DNA of 64,000 nucleotides from Ramlibacter sp. (GTDB taxonomy: Bacteria > Pseudomonadota > Gammaproteobacteria > Burkholderiales > Burkholderiaceae_C): contig JADJPY010000012.1 of assembly GCA_016713005.1 (NCBI GenBank), positions 248,001-312,000 of the forward strand, written 5' to 3'. Shown here one piece after another: positions 8,550 through 17,209 of the stretch. A program made the translations under genes and the position numbers. Every line of letters starts with the position of its first letter. Within the stretch, counting starts at the first letter, position 1. A model generated the notes under the pieces. The model was not told the DNA's origin. It worked only from the letters and a program-made list of their open reading frames with translations, and did not search any database.

Positions 8550-9458
8550 ATGAAATGGCTCTCCCGCTGGCTCGATGGCGACATCGGCCACAGCTTCCGC
8601 TCGTCGCCGACCGCCATCACGGCGGCGGCGATCGCCTTTGTCTGCGTGTTCTGCGCCTTGTTCGCCAATTGGGTTGCGCCGCACAACCCGTTTGACCTGG
8701 CCACGCTGGAGCTGAGCAATGCGCGCCTGCCGCCCGCCTGGTCGGACGGTGGCTCGATGCGCTTCTTCCTGGGCACCGACGACCAGGGGCGGGACATCCT
8801 TTCGGCGCTGATGTTCGGTGCACGCATTTCCCTGGTCGTCGGGCTGGCCTCCGTGGTGCTTTCGGTGGTGGTCGGCGTGGCTTTCGGCTTGCTCGCCGGC
8901 TTTGTTGGTGGCTGGGTCGACGCCGTGCTGATGCGTCTGTGCGATGTGATGCTGTCTTTTCCCGCCATCCTGGTGGCGCTGTTGATTGCCGGAGTCGGGC
9001 GGGCGCTGTTCCCCAACGCGCACGAATCGCTGGCGTTCGGCGTGCTGATCATCTCCATCTCGCTGACGGGCTGGGTGCAGTACGCCCGAACCGTGCGGGG
9101 CTCGACGATGGTGGAGCGCAGCCGCGAGTACGTGCAGGCGGCGCGCGTCACCGGCGTGGCGCCGATGCGCATCATGGTGCGTCATGTGCTGCCCAATGTG
9201 CTGGGCCCGGTGCTGGTGCTGGCCACGATCCAGGTGGCCACGGCCATCATCACCGAGGCGACGCTGTCCTTCCTGGGGGTGGGTGCTCCGCCGACATCAC
9301 CGTCGCTGGGCACCCTGATCCGCATTGGCAACGACTACCTGTTCTCGGGCGAGTGGTGGATCACGATTTTCCCGGGCGTGATGCTGATCCTGATCGCGCT
9401 GTCGGTCAACCTGCTGGGCGACTGGCTGCGTGACGCCCTGAACCCGAGGCTGCGCTGA
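8550..9458 (+). CDS. peptide ABC transporter permease, DppC/GsiD family
   Basis: A 302-residue inner-membrane permease. The N-terminal segment has one transmembrane helix (TAAAIAFVCVFCALFANWVAP) followed by the family motif FFLGTDDQGRDILSALMFGA. The transport domain follows with five hydrophobic helices and an EAA loop (SREYVQAARVTGVAPMRIMV). The C-terminus LLGDWLRDALNPRLR is canonical for DppC proteins. It begins 24 nt after the second binding protein and abuts the first ATPase gene directly (TGA then ATG). It would form the heterodimeric channel with the permease at 4685. Confidence 0.93.
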   Translation: MKWLSRWLDGDIGHSFRSSPTAITAAAIAFVCVFCALFANWVAPHNPFDLATLELSNARLPPAWSDGGSMRFFLGTDDQGRDILSALMFGARISLVVGLASVVLSVVVGVAFGLLAGFVGGWVDAVLMRLCDVMLSFPAILVALLIAGVGRALFPNAHESLAFGVLIISISLTGWVQYARTVRGSTMVERSREYVQAARVTGVAPMRIMVRHVLPNVLGPVLVLATIQVATAIITEATLSFLGVGAPPTSPSLGTLIRIGNDYLFSGEWWITIFPGVMLILIALSVNLLGDWLRDALNPRLR

Positions 9459-10430
9459 ATGAGCCTGCTAGAAGTCAAGAACCTGATCGTGGAGTTTCCG
9501 CACCGGCACGGCGCGCTGCGTGCGCTGGACGAGATCTCCTTTGCCATCGCCCCGGGCGAAATCCTCGGTGTGGTCGGGGAGTCGGGCGCGGGCAAGTCGC
9601 TGACCGGTGCGGCCATCATCGGCCTGCTGGAGCCACCCGGGCGCATCGCCGGCGGTCAGGTGCTGCTGGAAGGCCAGCGCATCGACAACCTTCGCCACGA
9701 CCAGATGCGCCACATCCGCGGCCGCAAGATTGGCGCGATTTTCCAGGACCCGCTGACCTCGCTGAACCCGCTGTACACGATCGGGCGCCAGCTCACCGAG
9801 ACCATCATGGCACACCTGCCGGTCACCCCGGCAGAGGCACGCAAGCGCGCCATCGGCCTGCTGGAGGACACGGGCATCCCCGCTGCGGCCGAGCGCGTCG
9901 ACCACTATCCGCACCAGTTCAGCGGCGGCATGCGCCAGCGCGTGGTGATCGCGCTCGCCCTGGCGGCGGAACCCAAGCTCATCGTGGCCGACGAGCCCAC
10001 CACTGCGCTGGACGTGTCAATCCAGGCGCAGATCATTTCGCTGCTCAAACGCATCTGCAACGACAGGGGCGCCGCCGTCATGCTGATCACGCACGACATG
10101 GGCGTGATCGCCGAGACCTGTGACCGGGTCGCCGTGATGTACGCCGGCCGCATTGCCGAGATCGGGCCGGTGCACGATGTCATCAACCGTGCCGCCCATC
10201 CGTACACCGCCGGCCTGATGGCGGCCATCCCCGACATCACCATGGACCGCGAGCGGCTCAACCAGATTGATGGCGCGATGCCGCGCCTGAACGCCATACC
10301 CGCAGGCTGCGCCTACAACCCGCGCTGCCCGAAAGTGTTCGACCGCTGCAAGGAGCAGCGTCCCGAGCTGATGGACGCCGGCGCAAGCCGCGCGGCCTGC
10401 TGGCTGCACGACACCGGGGGTGCACCATGA
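9459..10430 (+). CDS. peptide ABC transporter ATP-binding protein, DppD family
   Basis: A 323-residue ATPase: Walker A GESGAGKSL (the usual last S/T position is shifted but SLTGAA follows), Q-loop FQDPLTSLNP, signature FSGGMRQR, Walker B LIVADEPTTALDVS, and a switch His in ITHDMG. The C-terminal cysteine-containing Oligo_HPY segment (GCAYNPRCPKVFDRC) is specific to oligopeptide/dipeptide/nickel transporter ATPases and is the site of an Fe-S cluster in some relatives. It follows the permease without a gap and overlaps the next ATPase by 4 bases. Confidence 0.94.
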   Translation: MSLLEVKNLIVEFPHRHGALRALDEISFAIAPGEILGVVGESGAGKSLTGAAIIGLLEPPGRIAGGQVLLEGQRIDNLRHDQMRHIRGRKIGAIFQDPLTSLNPLYTIGRQLTETIMAHLPVTPAEARKRAIGLLEDTGIPAAAERVDHYPHQFSGGMRQRVVIALALAAEPKLIVADEPTTALDVSIQAQIISLLKRICNDRGAAVMLITHDMGVIAETCDRVAVMYAGRIAEIGPVHDVINRAAHPYTAGLMAAIPDITMDRERLNQIDGAMPRLNAIPAGCAYNPRCPKVFDRCKEQRPELMDAGASRAACWLHDTGGAP

Positions 10431-11419
10431 CCGCGCTGGTGCAGGCGCACGACCTGGCCAAGACGTTTGACGTTTCGGCCCCCTGGCTCAACCGGGTGAT
10501 CGAACGCAAGCCCCGTACCCTGCTGCGTGCCGTGGACGGCGTGAGTTTCGAGATCGAACGCGGCAAGACGCTGGCGCTGGTGGGCGAATCCGGCTGCGGC
10601 AAGAGCACGGTGGCGCGCCTTCTGGTGGGCCTGTACGAGCCCACGCGCGGGGGTTTGACGTTTGACGGGCAGGACGCCCATGCGGCTTTCAAGACCCCCG
10701 AGGGGCGCAAGCTGCGACGGCGCATCCAGATGATTTTCCAGGACCCGTACGCAAGCCTGAACCCGCGCTGGAAGGTGGAGGACATCGTTGGCGAGCCCCT
10801 GAAGGAACACGGGATCATCACCGACCCGGCCCAGCTGAAGGAGCGTGTGGGCGAGTTGCTCAAGTCGGTGGGCCTGTCCCCGCTGGACATGGTGAAGTAC
10901 CCGCACCAGTTCAGCGGAGGTCAGCGGCAGCGCATTTCCATCGCCCGGGCCCTGGCCACCCAGCCGGAGTTCCTGGTGTGCGACGAACCCACATCCGCGC
11001 TGGACGTGAGCGTGCAGGCCCAGGTGCTCAACATCATGAAGGACCTGCAAAACAGCCTGGGCCTGACGTACCTGTTCATCTCGCACAACCTGGCGGTGGT
11101 GCGGCATGTGAGCGACGATGTCGGCGTGATGTACCTGGGACGGCTGGTCGAGCTGGCACCCAAGCAGACGCTGTTTTCCTCCCCGCAGCACCCCTACACG
11201 CGCATGCTGCTGGACGCCATTCCCAAGATGCACGACACGGGGCGCCAGCGCACACCGGTCAGTGGCGAGGTGCCCAATCCGCTGAATCCGCCAGCGGGCT
11301 GCGCCTTCAATCCGCGTTGCCCCCATGCCAATGACCGGTGCCGCTCCGAGCGGCCGGTGCTGCAGGAGCTGGGCGGCATCCGCATTGCCTGCCACGCCGT
11401 CGAGGAAGGGCGGATCTGA
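10427..11419 (+). CDS. peptide ABC transporter ATP-binding protein, DppF family
   Basis: A 330-residue second ATPase of the importer: Walker A GESGCGKST, Q-loop FQDPYASLNPRW, signature FSGGQRQR, Walker B FLVCDEPTSALDVS, switch His in FISHNLAVVRHV, and the C-terminal Oligo_HPY segment GCAFNPRCPHANDRC. The N-terminal FDVSAPWLNRVIERKPRTL insertion is usual for DppF-type proteins. It ends the operon. Nine bases after its stop begins a GCTAT palindrome that could act as terminator between it and the convergent hexR. Confidence 0.94.
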   Translation: MTALVQAHDLAKTFDVSAPWLNRVIERKPRTLLRAVDGVSFEIERGKTLALVGESGCGKSTVARLLVGLYEPTRGGLTFDGQDAHAAFKTPEGRKLRRRIQMIFQDPYASLNPRWKVEDIVGEPLKEHGIITDPAQLKERVGELLKSVGLSPLDMVKYPHQFSGGQRQRISIARALATQPEFLVCDEPTSALDVSVQAQVLNIMKDLQNSLGLTYLFISHNLAVVRHVSDDVGVMYLGRLVELAPKQTLFSSPQHPYTRMLLDAIPKMHDTGRQRTPVSGEVPNPLNPPAGCAFNPRCPHANDRCRSERPVLQELGGIRIACHAVEEGRI

Positions 11420-11427
11420 GGCCGGAC

Positions 11428-11481
11428 GCTATCATTTTGATAGCGGATACTTCATGTCTGGCGGGGGCTAAGGCCAGATTT
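11428..11481 (+). repeat. GCTAT-type dispersed repeat, full copy
   Basis: Hairpin GCTATCATTTTGATAGC (17 bases, arms GCTATCA/TGATAGC) followed after 14 bases by the conserved tail CTGGCGGGGGCTAAGGCCAG and ATTT. It fills the gap between the convergent dppF-like gene and hexR. Its last base overlaps the hexR stop codon. The hairpin could terminate both transcripts. Confidence 0.8.
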
Positions 11482-12329
11482 CATGCATAACGCTTGCTGC
11501 GAAGGTTGTTTTTCATTTCCTTGAGCAGGGGCTGCAGCCGGTCGCCCCCGATGCGAAGCGCCAGCGTTGTCGCCAGCACGTCGATGATCATCAGGTGCAG
11601 CAGCCGCGACACCATGGGGCTGTAGCGGTCAAAGCCCTCGGGGTGGTCGGCTGCCAGATGGATGTGGCCAGCCGAGGCCAGAGGCGACCCCGAGGCGGTG
11701 ATGACAAGGGTGGTCGCGCCGTTGCGCCGCGCGATGTCGCAGGCATCCATGAGATCGCGGGTTCGCCCGGAGTTGGAGATGACGACCACGCAGTCGCCAG
11801 GCCCCAGCAGCGACGCGCTCATCACCTGCATGTGGCCGTCGCTGTATGCGACCGTGTTCACGCCCAGCCGGAAAAACTTGTGCTGCGCATCCTGGGCCAC
11901 GATGCCGGAGTTGCCCACACCAAAGAACTCGATGCGACGGCCGGCCTTCCAGGTCGCCGCGAGGGCGTCGACCGCGCGCTCAATGGCAAAGGCGCTGGCG
12001 TCGTTGCGGTACTTCAGGAAGGCCGCCACGGTGTTGTCGATGACCTTGACCAGCACGTCGCCGACCTTGTCGTCGCTGTCCACGCTGCGGTGGATGAAGG
12101 GCACGCCTTCGCTGACGGTGCCCGCCAGCTTGAGCTTGAAGTCGCTGAGGCCGTCATAGCCGATGCTGCGACAAAACCGCACCACGGTGGGTTTGCTCAC
12201 GTGGGCGCGCTCGGCGAGCTCTCCCACCGGCAGGTTGGCGAATGCGCGCGGGTCGGCCAGCACCAGTTTGCCCACGCGTTGTTCCGCCGGAGCCAGCGAG
12301 GGCAGCGAAGCCTTGATCCTGTCTAGCAT
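11481..12329 (-). CDS. hexR: RpiR/HexR family transcriptional regulator of sugar catabolism
   Basis: A 282-residue regulator: N-terminal RpiR-type helix-turn-helix (LPVGELAERAHVSKPTVVRF then CRSIGYDGLSDFK) in residues about 1-77, and a C-terminal SIS sugar-phosphate isomerase-like domain with FFGVGNSGIVA and VVISNSGRTRDLMDA. HexR in proteobacteria represses Entner-Doudoroff and associated genes and is released by KDPG. Direct evidence for this role is the gene's overlap with zwf (start inside the last codons of zwf) and two HexR-like boxes in the zwf/afuA intergenic region. The ATG at 12329 is preferred to the more distal starts because it gives the conserved MLDRIKASLPSL beginning. Confidence 0.9.
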   Translation of the reverse strand: MLDRIKASLPSLAPAEQRVGKLVLADPRAFANLPVGELAERAHVSKPTVVRFCRSIGYDGLSDFKLKLAGTVSEGVPFIHRSVDSDDKVGDVLVKVIDNTVAAFLKYRNDASAFAIERAVDALAATWKAGRRIEFFGVGNSGIVAQDAQHKFFRLGVNTVAYSDGHMQVMSASLLGPGDCVVVISNSGRTRDLMDACDIARRNGATTLVITASGSPLASAGHIHLAADHPEGFDRYSPMVSRLLHLMIIDVLATTLALRIGGDRLQPLLKEMKNNLRSKRYA

Positions 12330-13777
12330 TCTTCCGCCCAGCAGTGTCCGTCCCGGGCGATCATCGCGCTGGCGGCGCTGGGACCCCAGGTGCCACCTGC
12401 GTAGGCGCGTGGCGCGTCGCCCGACGCCTTCCAGGCGTCCAGCAGTGGCTCCACCCATCGCCACGCGGCCTCCTGCTCGTCGCTTCGGACGAACAGGTTC
12501 AATCGACCGTCAATCACGTCCAGCAGCAGCCGCTCATAGGCCCCTACGCGCTCCGCGCCGAAGCGGCGGTCGAAGTCCAGGTCCAGTTGAACAGGTGCGA
12601 GTGCAGCGCTCTGGCGGCGCCCGCTCTGGCCCAGGGCCAGCAGGTGCAGCTCCAGGCCGTCGCGGGGCTGCAGGTTGATCACCAGCCGGTTGGCTGCACC
12701 GGCCGGCACGTCAAAGATGGCGTGCGGTGCCGGTCGGAAATTGACCACGATGGATGCGTCGCGCGCGGCCAGCCGTTTGCCGGTGCGCAGGTAAAACGGC
12801 ACACCGGCCCAGCGCCAATTGGCAATTTCGGTGCGCAGCGCGACAAAAGTCTCGGTCACGCTTTGCGCCGCCACACCCGGCTCGTCGCGGTAGGCCACCA
12901 CGGCGGCGCCCTGCACCGTGCCGGCCGCGTACTGGCCACGCACGACATGCTGGGTCAGGGTGTGCTCTGTCCACGGCGTCAACGAACGCAGCACCTTGAG
13001 TTTCTCGTCGCGTATGGCGTCGGCGTGCGCGTTGATGGGGGGCTCCATCCCGATGGCGCACAACAGCTGCAAGGCGTGGTTCTGAACCATGTCGCGCAGC
13101 GCGCCGGTGCCGTCGTAGAAGCTGCCGCGCTTCTCCACGCCAAGGTCTTCGGCGATGGTGATCTGGATGTTGGCGATGTTCTCGCGCCGCCACAAGGGCT
13201 CGAACAGCGCGTTGCCAAAGCGCAGCGCGAACAGGTTCTGCACCGATGGCTTGCCCAGGTAGTGGTCGATGCGGAACACCTGCCGTTCACTGAAAGCCCT
13301 GCGCACCGCCTCGTTGATCGCGCGATTGGACGCGAGGTCGTGGCCCAGCGGCTTCTCAAGCACGATGCGCACATGCGACTTGTTCAGGCCCGCTGCGGCA
13401 AGCTGCTCGCACACGGTCGTGAACAAGGTGGGGGCGGTCGCCACGTACATCACCACCGTCTGCGCGGGCCGCTGCGCCAGGAACCCGACCAGACGCGCAT
13501 AGTCACCTGTTTGCGAGAGGTCCAGCCTCACAAAGTGCAGCAGGGCGGCGAAACGGTCGAATTCTCCCTGCGCCGGCTGCTTGTCCAGCTCGACCTGGGT
13601 GAAGCGTGCGCGGATCAGTGCCCGGTAGGCGTCGTCATCCATGTCGTCGCGCGCAATTCCGACGATGCGCGTCTGCGCGGGCAAAGTGCCGTGGCGGAAC
13701 GCCTGGAAAAGCGCTGGCATCAGCTTGCGCCAGGCGAGGTCTCCGGTGCCTCCGAACAGAACGAGGTCAAGGCTCAT
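12323..13777 (-). CDS. zwf: glucose-6-phosphate 1-dehydrogenase
   Basis: A 484-residue NAD(P)-dependent enzyme oxidising glucose 6-phosphate to 6-phosphogluconolactone, first step of the pentose phosphate and Entner-Doudoroff routes. The N-terminal nucleotide-binding motif is LFGGTGDLAWRKL, and the substrate/catalytic motif RIDHYLGKPSVQNL lies near residue 175. VEKRGSFYDGTGALRDMVQNH and FYLRTGKRL are further family signatures. The frame extends upstream of 13777, but MSLDLVLFGG is the conserved beginning. It is followed by the overlapping hexR, so the two are co-transcribed, giving autoregulation. The upstream HexR-like box (13806-13820) is 29 nt before the start codon. Confidence 0.96.
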   Translation of the reverse strand: MSLDLVLFGGTGDLAWRKLMPALFQAFRHGTLPAQTRIVGIARDDMDDDAYRALIRARFTQVELDKQPAQGEFDRFAALLHFVRLDLSQTGDYARLVGFLAQRPAQTVVMYVATAPTLFTTVCEQLAAAGLNKSHVRIVLEKPLGHDLASNRAINEAVRRAFSERQVFRIDHYLGKPSVQNLFALRFGNALFEPLWRRENIANIQITIAEDLGVEKRGSFYDGTGALRDMVQNHALQLLCAIGMEPPINAHADAIRDEKLKVLRSLTPWTEHTLTQHVVRGQYAAGTVQGAAVVAYRDEPGVAAQSVTETFVALRTEIANWRWAGVPFYLRTGKRLAARDASIVVNFRPAPHAIFDVPAGAANRLVINLQPRDGLELHLLALGQSGRRQSAALAPVQLDLDFDRRFGAERVGAYERLLLDVIDGRLNLFVRSDEQEAAWRWVEPLLDAWKASGDAPRAYAGGTWGPSAASAMIARDGHCWAEEC

Positions 13778-13805
13778 GACGGGTCGGTTTGATGGGATGA
13801 GGGAC

Positions 13806-13820
13806 TGTAACTTAGTTTCA
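13806..13820. promoter_or_regulatory. HexR-like operator upstream of zwf
   Basis: TGTAACTTAGTTTCA matches the HexR consensus I know (TGTAATTAAATTACA) at 11 of 15 positions. It lies 29 nt upstream of the zwf ATG, within the expected promoter or leader. The regulator gene is the next gene downstream in the same operon. Confidence 0.6.
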
Positions 13821-13863
13821 TGATCCTGCCCGAATCCGGCTTGGACAAGTCTGGGGTTTCCCA

Positions 13864-13889
13864 GGTTACTGGTGTTTTCCCGGTAATCC
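13864..13889. promoter_or_regulatory. inverted repeat in the zwf/afuA intergenic region
   Basis: GGTTACTGG and CCGGTAATCC form a near-perfect inverted repeat separated by about 7 bases, midway between the two HexR-like boxes. It contains the half-site TTAC/GTAA but with wider spacing. It could be a site for a second regulator or a weak HexR contact; the sequence does not decide. Confidence 0.4.
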
Positions 13890-13917
13890 ACAAGACAAGC
13901 TGTCGTTAGGATGTGAA

Positions 13918-13932
13918 TGTAATCAAGTTACT
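13918..13932. promoter_or_regulatory. HexR-like operator upstream of the Afu-type binding protein
   Basis: TGTAATCAAGTTACT matches TGTAATTAAATTACA at 12 of 15 positions. It ends two bases before the ribosome site AGGAG (13934-13938) and 11 bases before the ATG. A -10-like TAGGAT at 13907-13912 would place the transcription start inside the box, a classical repression position. Confidence 0.7.
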
Positions 13933-13943
13933 CAGGAGTCACC

Positions 13944-14957
13944 ATGAAACAAGCTCTCACTGGCGTGGCGCTGGCCGTCGCGTCGCTCGCGGCGTCGGCG
14001 CAAGGTCAGGTCAACATCATCTGTTCGGTGCAGGCCGAATGGTGCAACCTGATGTCCACGGTGTATTCGCGCACCACCGGCACAAAGGTCAACATGACAG
14101 CCAAGGGCTCAGGTGAGGCACTGGCGCAGCTCAACGCCGAGAAGGCCAACCCCAAGACCGACATCTGGTTTGGCGGCACGGGCGACCCGCACCTGCAGGC
14201 GGCCGAGCAGGGCCTGACGCTGGAGTACAAGTCCGAGCAGATCAAGGACCTGCATCCCTGGGCGCAAAAGCAGGCGGCAGACTCCAAGTACCGCACCGTG
14301 GGCGTGTACCTCGGCCCGCTGGGCTTTGGCTTCAACAACGAGTTGCTGGCCAAGAAGAAGGCCAAGGCCCCGGCGTCGTGGGCCGACCTGCTCAAGCCCG
14401 AATTCAAGGGCGAGGTGCAGATGGCCAACCCGGCGTCCAGCGGCACCGCCTACACCATGATCGCCACACTGGTGCAGCTCATGGGCGAAGACAAGGCGTT
14501 CGACTACATGAAGTCGCTGCACAAGAACGTCAGCACCTACACGCGCTCCGGCACCGCACCCGTCAAGGCGGCGGCGCGGGGTGAGACCACGGTCTCCATC
14601 AGCTTTGTGCACGACGTGACGACCGAGGCGGTCAATGGCTTCCCGGTCGGCTCGGCCACGCCGACCGAAGGCACGGGTGCCGAAGTCGGCTCGATGAGCA
14701 TCGTCAAGGGTGGCCCGAATACCGAGGTCGCCAAGAAATTCTATGAATGGGCGCTCACGCCGGGGGGGCAGCAGTTTGGCCTGGCGGCCAAGCAGTTCCA
14801 GCTGCCCAGCAACACCAAGGTGCCCAAAGACCCGCGCATGACGGACCCGGCCAAGATCAAGCTCATCAACTACGACTACGCCAAGTACGGCGCCAGTGCC
14901 GAGCGCCGCCGCCTGATCGCCAAGTGGGAAAAGGAAATCCAGAACCTGTCGCGTTGA
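13944..14957 (+). CDS. ABC transporter substrate-binding protein, AfuA/FbpA-like (candidate sugar-phosphate receptor)
   Basis: A 337-residue periplasmic protein with a cleavable signal peptide (cut near ASAQ). The fold class is the Fe(III)/2-aminoethylphosphonate/AfuA cluster: IICSVQAEWCN, DIWFGGTGDPHL, YLGPLGFGFNNELLA, ANPASSGTAYTM and a FVHD motif at about residues 221-224. It lacks the paired tyrosines (YY) near the C-terminus that ferric-binding FbpA proteins use for iron; the corresponding stretch reads INYDYAKYGA, which is ambiguous. Automatic annotation will probably say iron. The neighbourhood (hexR, zwf, tal, pgi) and the HexR box in front instead favour a phosphorylated sugar, as shown for AfuABC of Actinobacillus. 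This is an inference from context. Confidence 0.85.
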   Translation: MKQALTGVALAVASLAASAQGQVNIICSVQAEWCNLMSTVYSRTTGTKVNMTAKGSGEALAQLNAEKANPKTDIWFGGTGDPHLQAAEQGLTLEYKSEQIKDLHPWAQKQAADSKYRTVGVYLGPLGFGFNNELLAKKKAKAPASWADLLKPEFKGEVQMANPASSGTAYTMIATLVQLMGEDKAFDYMKSLHKNVSTYTRSGTAPVKAAARGETTVSISFVHDVTTEAVNGFPVGSATPTEGTGAEVGSMSIVKGGPNTEVAKKFYEWALTPGGQQFGLAAKQFQLPSNTKVPKDPRMTDPAKIKLINYDYAKYGASAERRRLIAKWEKEIQNLSR

Positions 14958-14992
14958 CCGCCTGAACGACGCCGGACCGTCCGGCGCCCGCC

Positions 14993-17209
14993 ATGAATTT
15001 CACCACCAACAAATCGCTTTGGCTGTGGGTCGCAGCAGGCTTTCTCGCGTACCTGGCGTTGCCCTGGTACGCGATCCAGGAGGCCAACGGCCTGCTGATG
15101 GTCCTCAAGGTGTTTGCCAACGAGCAGACCGGCAGCGGCCTGATGCAGGCTGTCAGCTTCGGCCGCCCCTGGTTGTGGCTGGGTCTGACGGGTCTTGCGG
15201 TTGCCGCCATCGGCGCGGCAATGCCGGCCGGCAAGCGCCAGGGGGCTGTGCTGCTGGCTGGCGGCGGCCTGGGTGTGCTGGCATTGCTGTCCAGCGGCTT
15301 TCTGATTGGTGCGCGCGGCTGGTCGTTCGAAACGTTGACTACGAGCCTGGGCGAGCTGGGTGCGCGCCAGCCGGGCATGGGCTGGGGCGGATTCGTGGCG
15401 CTCACGGCGTTGATGATGCTCGCCGCATTCGGGGTGGCGCGGCGCGGGTACTTCAGGGGAGACCTGTTCGTGGCGTCGGCCGTGGTGGGCTGTGCCAGCC
15501 TGCTGGCGCTGTTCATCGTCTTCCCGGTGCTCAAGGCGCTGGCCGCGGCGTTTTTCATGGAGGACGGGACGTTTGCCGTCGGCGCAATCTTCGAGCGGGT
15601 CGCCAGCGAGCGCAATTTCGGGCTTGGCTGCGTGACCGGCGGCCAGCGCTGTGGCGTGGCCTGGAACACGCTGTTCCTGGGCCTCATGACGGCGGCCAGC
15701 ACCACGGTGCTGGGCACGCTCATGGCGCTGATGGCCGAGCGCGCGTCGCGTCGCACCGCCAAGCCACTGAACGTGGTGGCCATGCTGCCCATCATCACGC
15801 CGCCGTTCGTGGTGGGGCTGGGCCTCATCCTGCTGTTTGGCCGTGCGGGCGTGGTCAACCAGTTTCTGGAGTACGCCTTCGGCATCACGCCGTCGCGCTG
15901 GTTCTATGGCTGGTTTGGCGTGTGGGTGGCGCAGACCTTTGCCTTCACGCCCATCGCCTTCATGATCATGCGCGGCGTGGTGCAGGGCGTGGCGCCCAGC
16001 CTGGAGGAGGCCGCGCAAACCTTGCGTGCCAGCCCGCAGCAAACCTTCATGACCGTCACGTTGCCATTGCTCAAGCCGGGCCTGGCCAACGCCTTCCTGG
16101 TCGGCTTCATCGAGAGCATGGCCGATTTCGGCAACCCCATCGTGGTGGGCGGGCAGTTCTCGGTGTTGTCCACCGAAATCTTCTTTGCCATTGTGGGCGC
16201 CCAGTACGACCAGGGCCGTGCTGCCTCCCTGGCCTGGATCCTCACGCTGTTTGCGCTCACGGTGTTCGCCATCCAGCGTGGCCTGCTGGGCAGGCAGAAC
16301 TTCACCACCGTGTCGGGCAAGGGAGACTCGGGCATCCCCATGCCGCTGCCGCCGCGCGTGCGCCGGCTGGTCAACAGCGTCGCGCTGCCATGGATGGCCT
16401 TCACGCTGGTGGTGTACCTGTTTGCCTTCGCCGGAGGCTTTGTGCAGACCTGGGGACGCGACTACACGCTCACGCTCAACCATTTCCGCACCGCGTTTTC
16501 TCTGGAGTGGGGCGAGTTCGGCATGGTCTGGGCCGGCACCGCGTGGAACTCGTTCTTCACCACGCTCAAGCTGGCCGCCATCGCCGCGCCGATGACGGCC
16601 ACCGTCGGCCTGCTGATCGCATGGCTGCTGGCCCGCACCGAGTTCCGTGGCCAGAGCGCCTTCGAGTTCGCGGCCTTGCTGGCGTTTGCCATTCCCGGCA
16701 CGGTGCTGGGCGTGAGCTACATCCTGGCGTTCAACGTGCCGCCATTCGAGCTGACCGGCACCGCGCTGATCATCGTGTTGTGCTTCATGTTCCGCAACCT
16801 GCCGGTGGGCGTACGGGCCGGCACCGCAGCCTTCAAACAGCTGGACAAGTCGCTCGACGAGGCGTCCATGATGCTGCGCGCCAACAGCGTGCAGACGCTG
16901 CGCCATGTGGTGCTGCCGCTGCTGAAGCCGGCTCTGGTGGCAGCGCTGGTCTACAGCTTTGTGCGCGCCATCACCACCGTCAGCGCAGTGATCTTCCTGG
17001 TCACTGCCGAAAACGAACTGGCCACCACCTACATCATTGGCCGCGTGGGCAATGGCGACTACGGCGTGGCCCTTGCCTACTGCACCGTGCTCATCATCCT
17101 GATGTCGCTGGCCACCGCGCTGATCCAGTTCGTCGTTGGCGAGCGCAAGCTGGGAAGGCGCAAAGCCGGTGCGAGCCACAAGGTCACCAACACACAAGGA
17201 ATGCACTGA
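14993..17209 (+). CDS. ABC transporter permease, AfuB-like, two fused transport domains
   Basis: A 738-residue inner-membrane permease with two BPD_transp_1 domains in one chain. An N-terminal block of hydrophobic segments (about residues 1-200) precedes the first domain, whose EAA loop includes LEEAAQTLRASPQQTFMTVT. A second domain starts around residue 460 and has the EAA loop LDEASMMLRANSVQTLRHVV. This single-chain layout is the one found in AfuB/FbpB-type importers. It lies 35 nt after the binding protein, and its TGA overlaps the ATPase start (ATGA). Confidence 0.92.
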   Translation: MNFTTNKSLWLWVAAGFLAYLALPWYAIQEANGLLMVLKVFANEQTGSGLMQAVSFGRPWLWLGLTGLAVAAIGAAMPAGKRQGAVLLAGGGLGVLALLSSGFLIGARGWSFETLTTSLGELGARQPGMGWGGFVALTALMMLAAFGVARRGYFRGDLFVASAVVGCASLLALFIVFPVLKALAAAFFMEDGTFAVGAIFERVASERNFGLGCVTGGQRCGVAWNTLFLGLMTAASTTVLGTLMALMAERASRRTAKPLNVVAMLPIITPPFVVGLGLILLFGRAGVVNQFLEYAFGITPSRWFYGWFGVWVAQTFAFTPIAFMIMRGVVQGVAPSLEEAAQTLRASPQQTFMTVTLPLLKPGLANAFLVGFIESMADFGNPIVVGGQFSVLSTEIFFAIVGAQYDQGRAASLAWILTLFALTVFAIQRGLLGRQNFTTVSGKGDSGIPMPLPPRVRRLVNSVALPWMAFTLVVYLFAFAGGFVQTWGRDYTLTLNHFRTAFSLEWGEFGMVWAGTAWNSFFTTLKLAAIAAPMTATVGLLIAWLLARTEFRGQSAFEFAALLAFAIPGTVLGVSYILAFNVPPFELTGTALIIVLCFMFRNLPVGVRAGTAAFKQLDKSLDEASMMLRANSVQTLRHVVLPLLKPALVAALVYSFVRAITTVSAVIFLVTAENELATTYIIGRVGNGDYGVALAYCTVLIILMSLATALIQFVVGERKLGRRKAGASHKVTNTQGMH

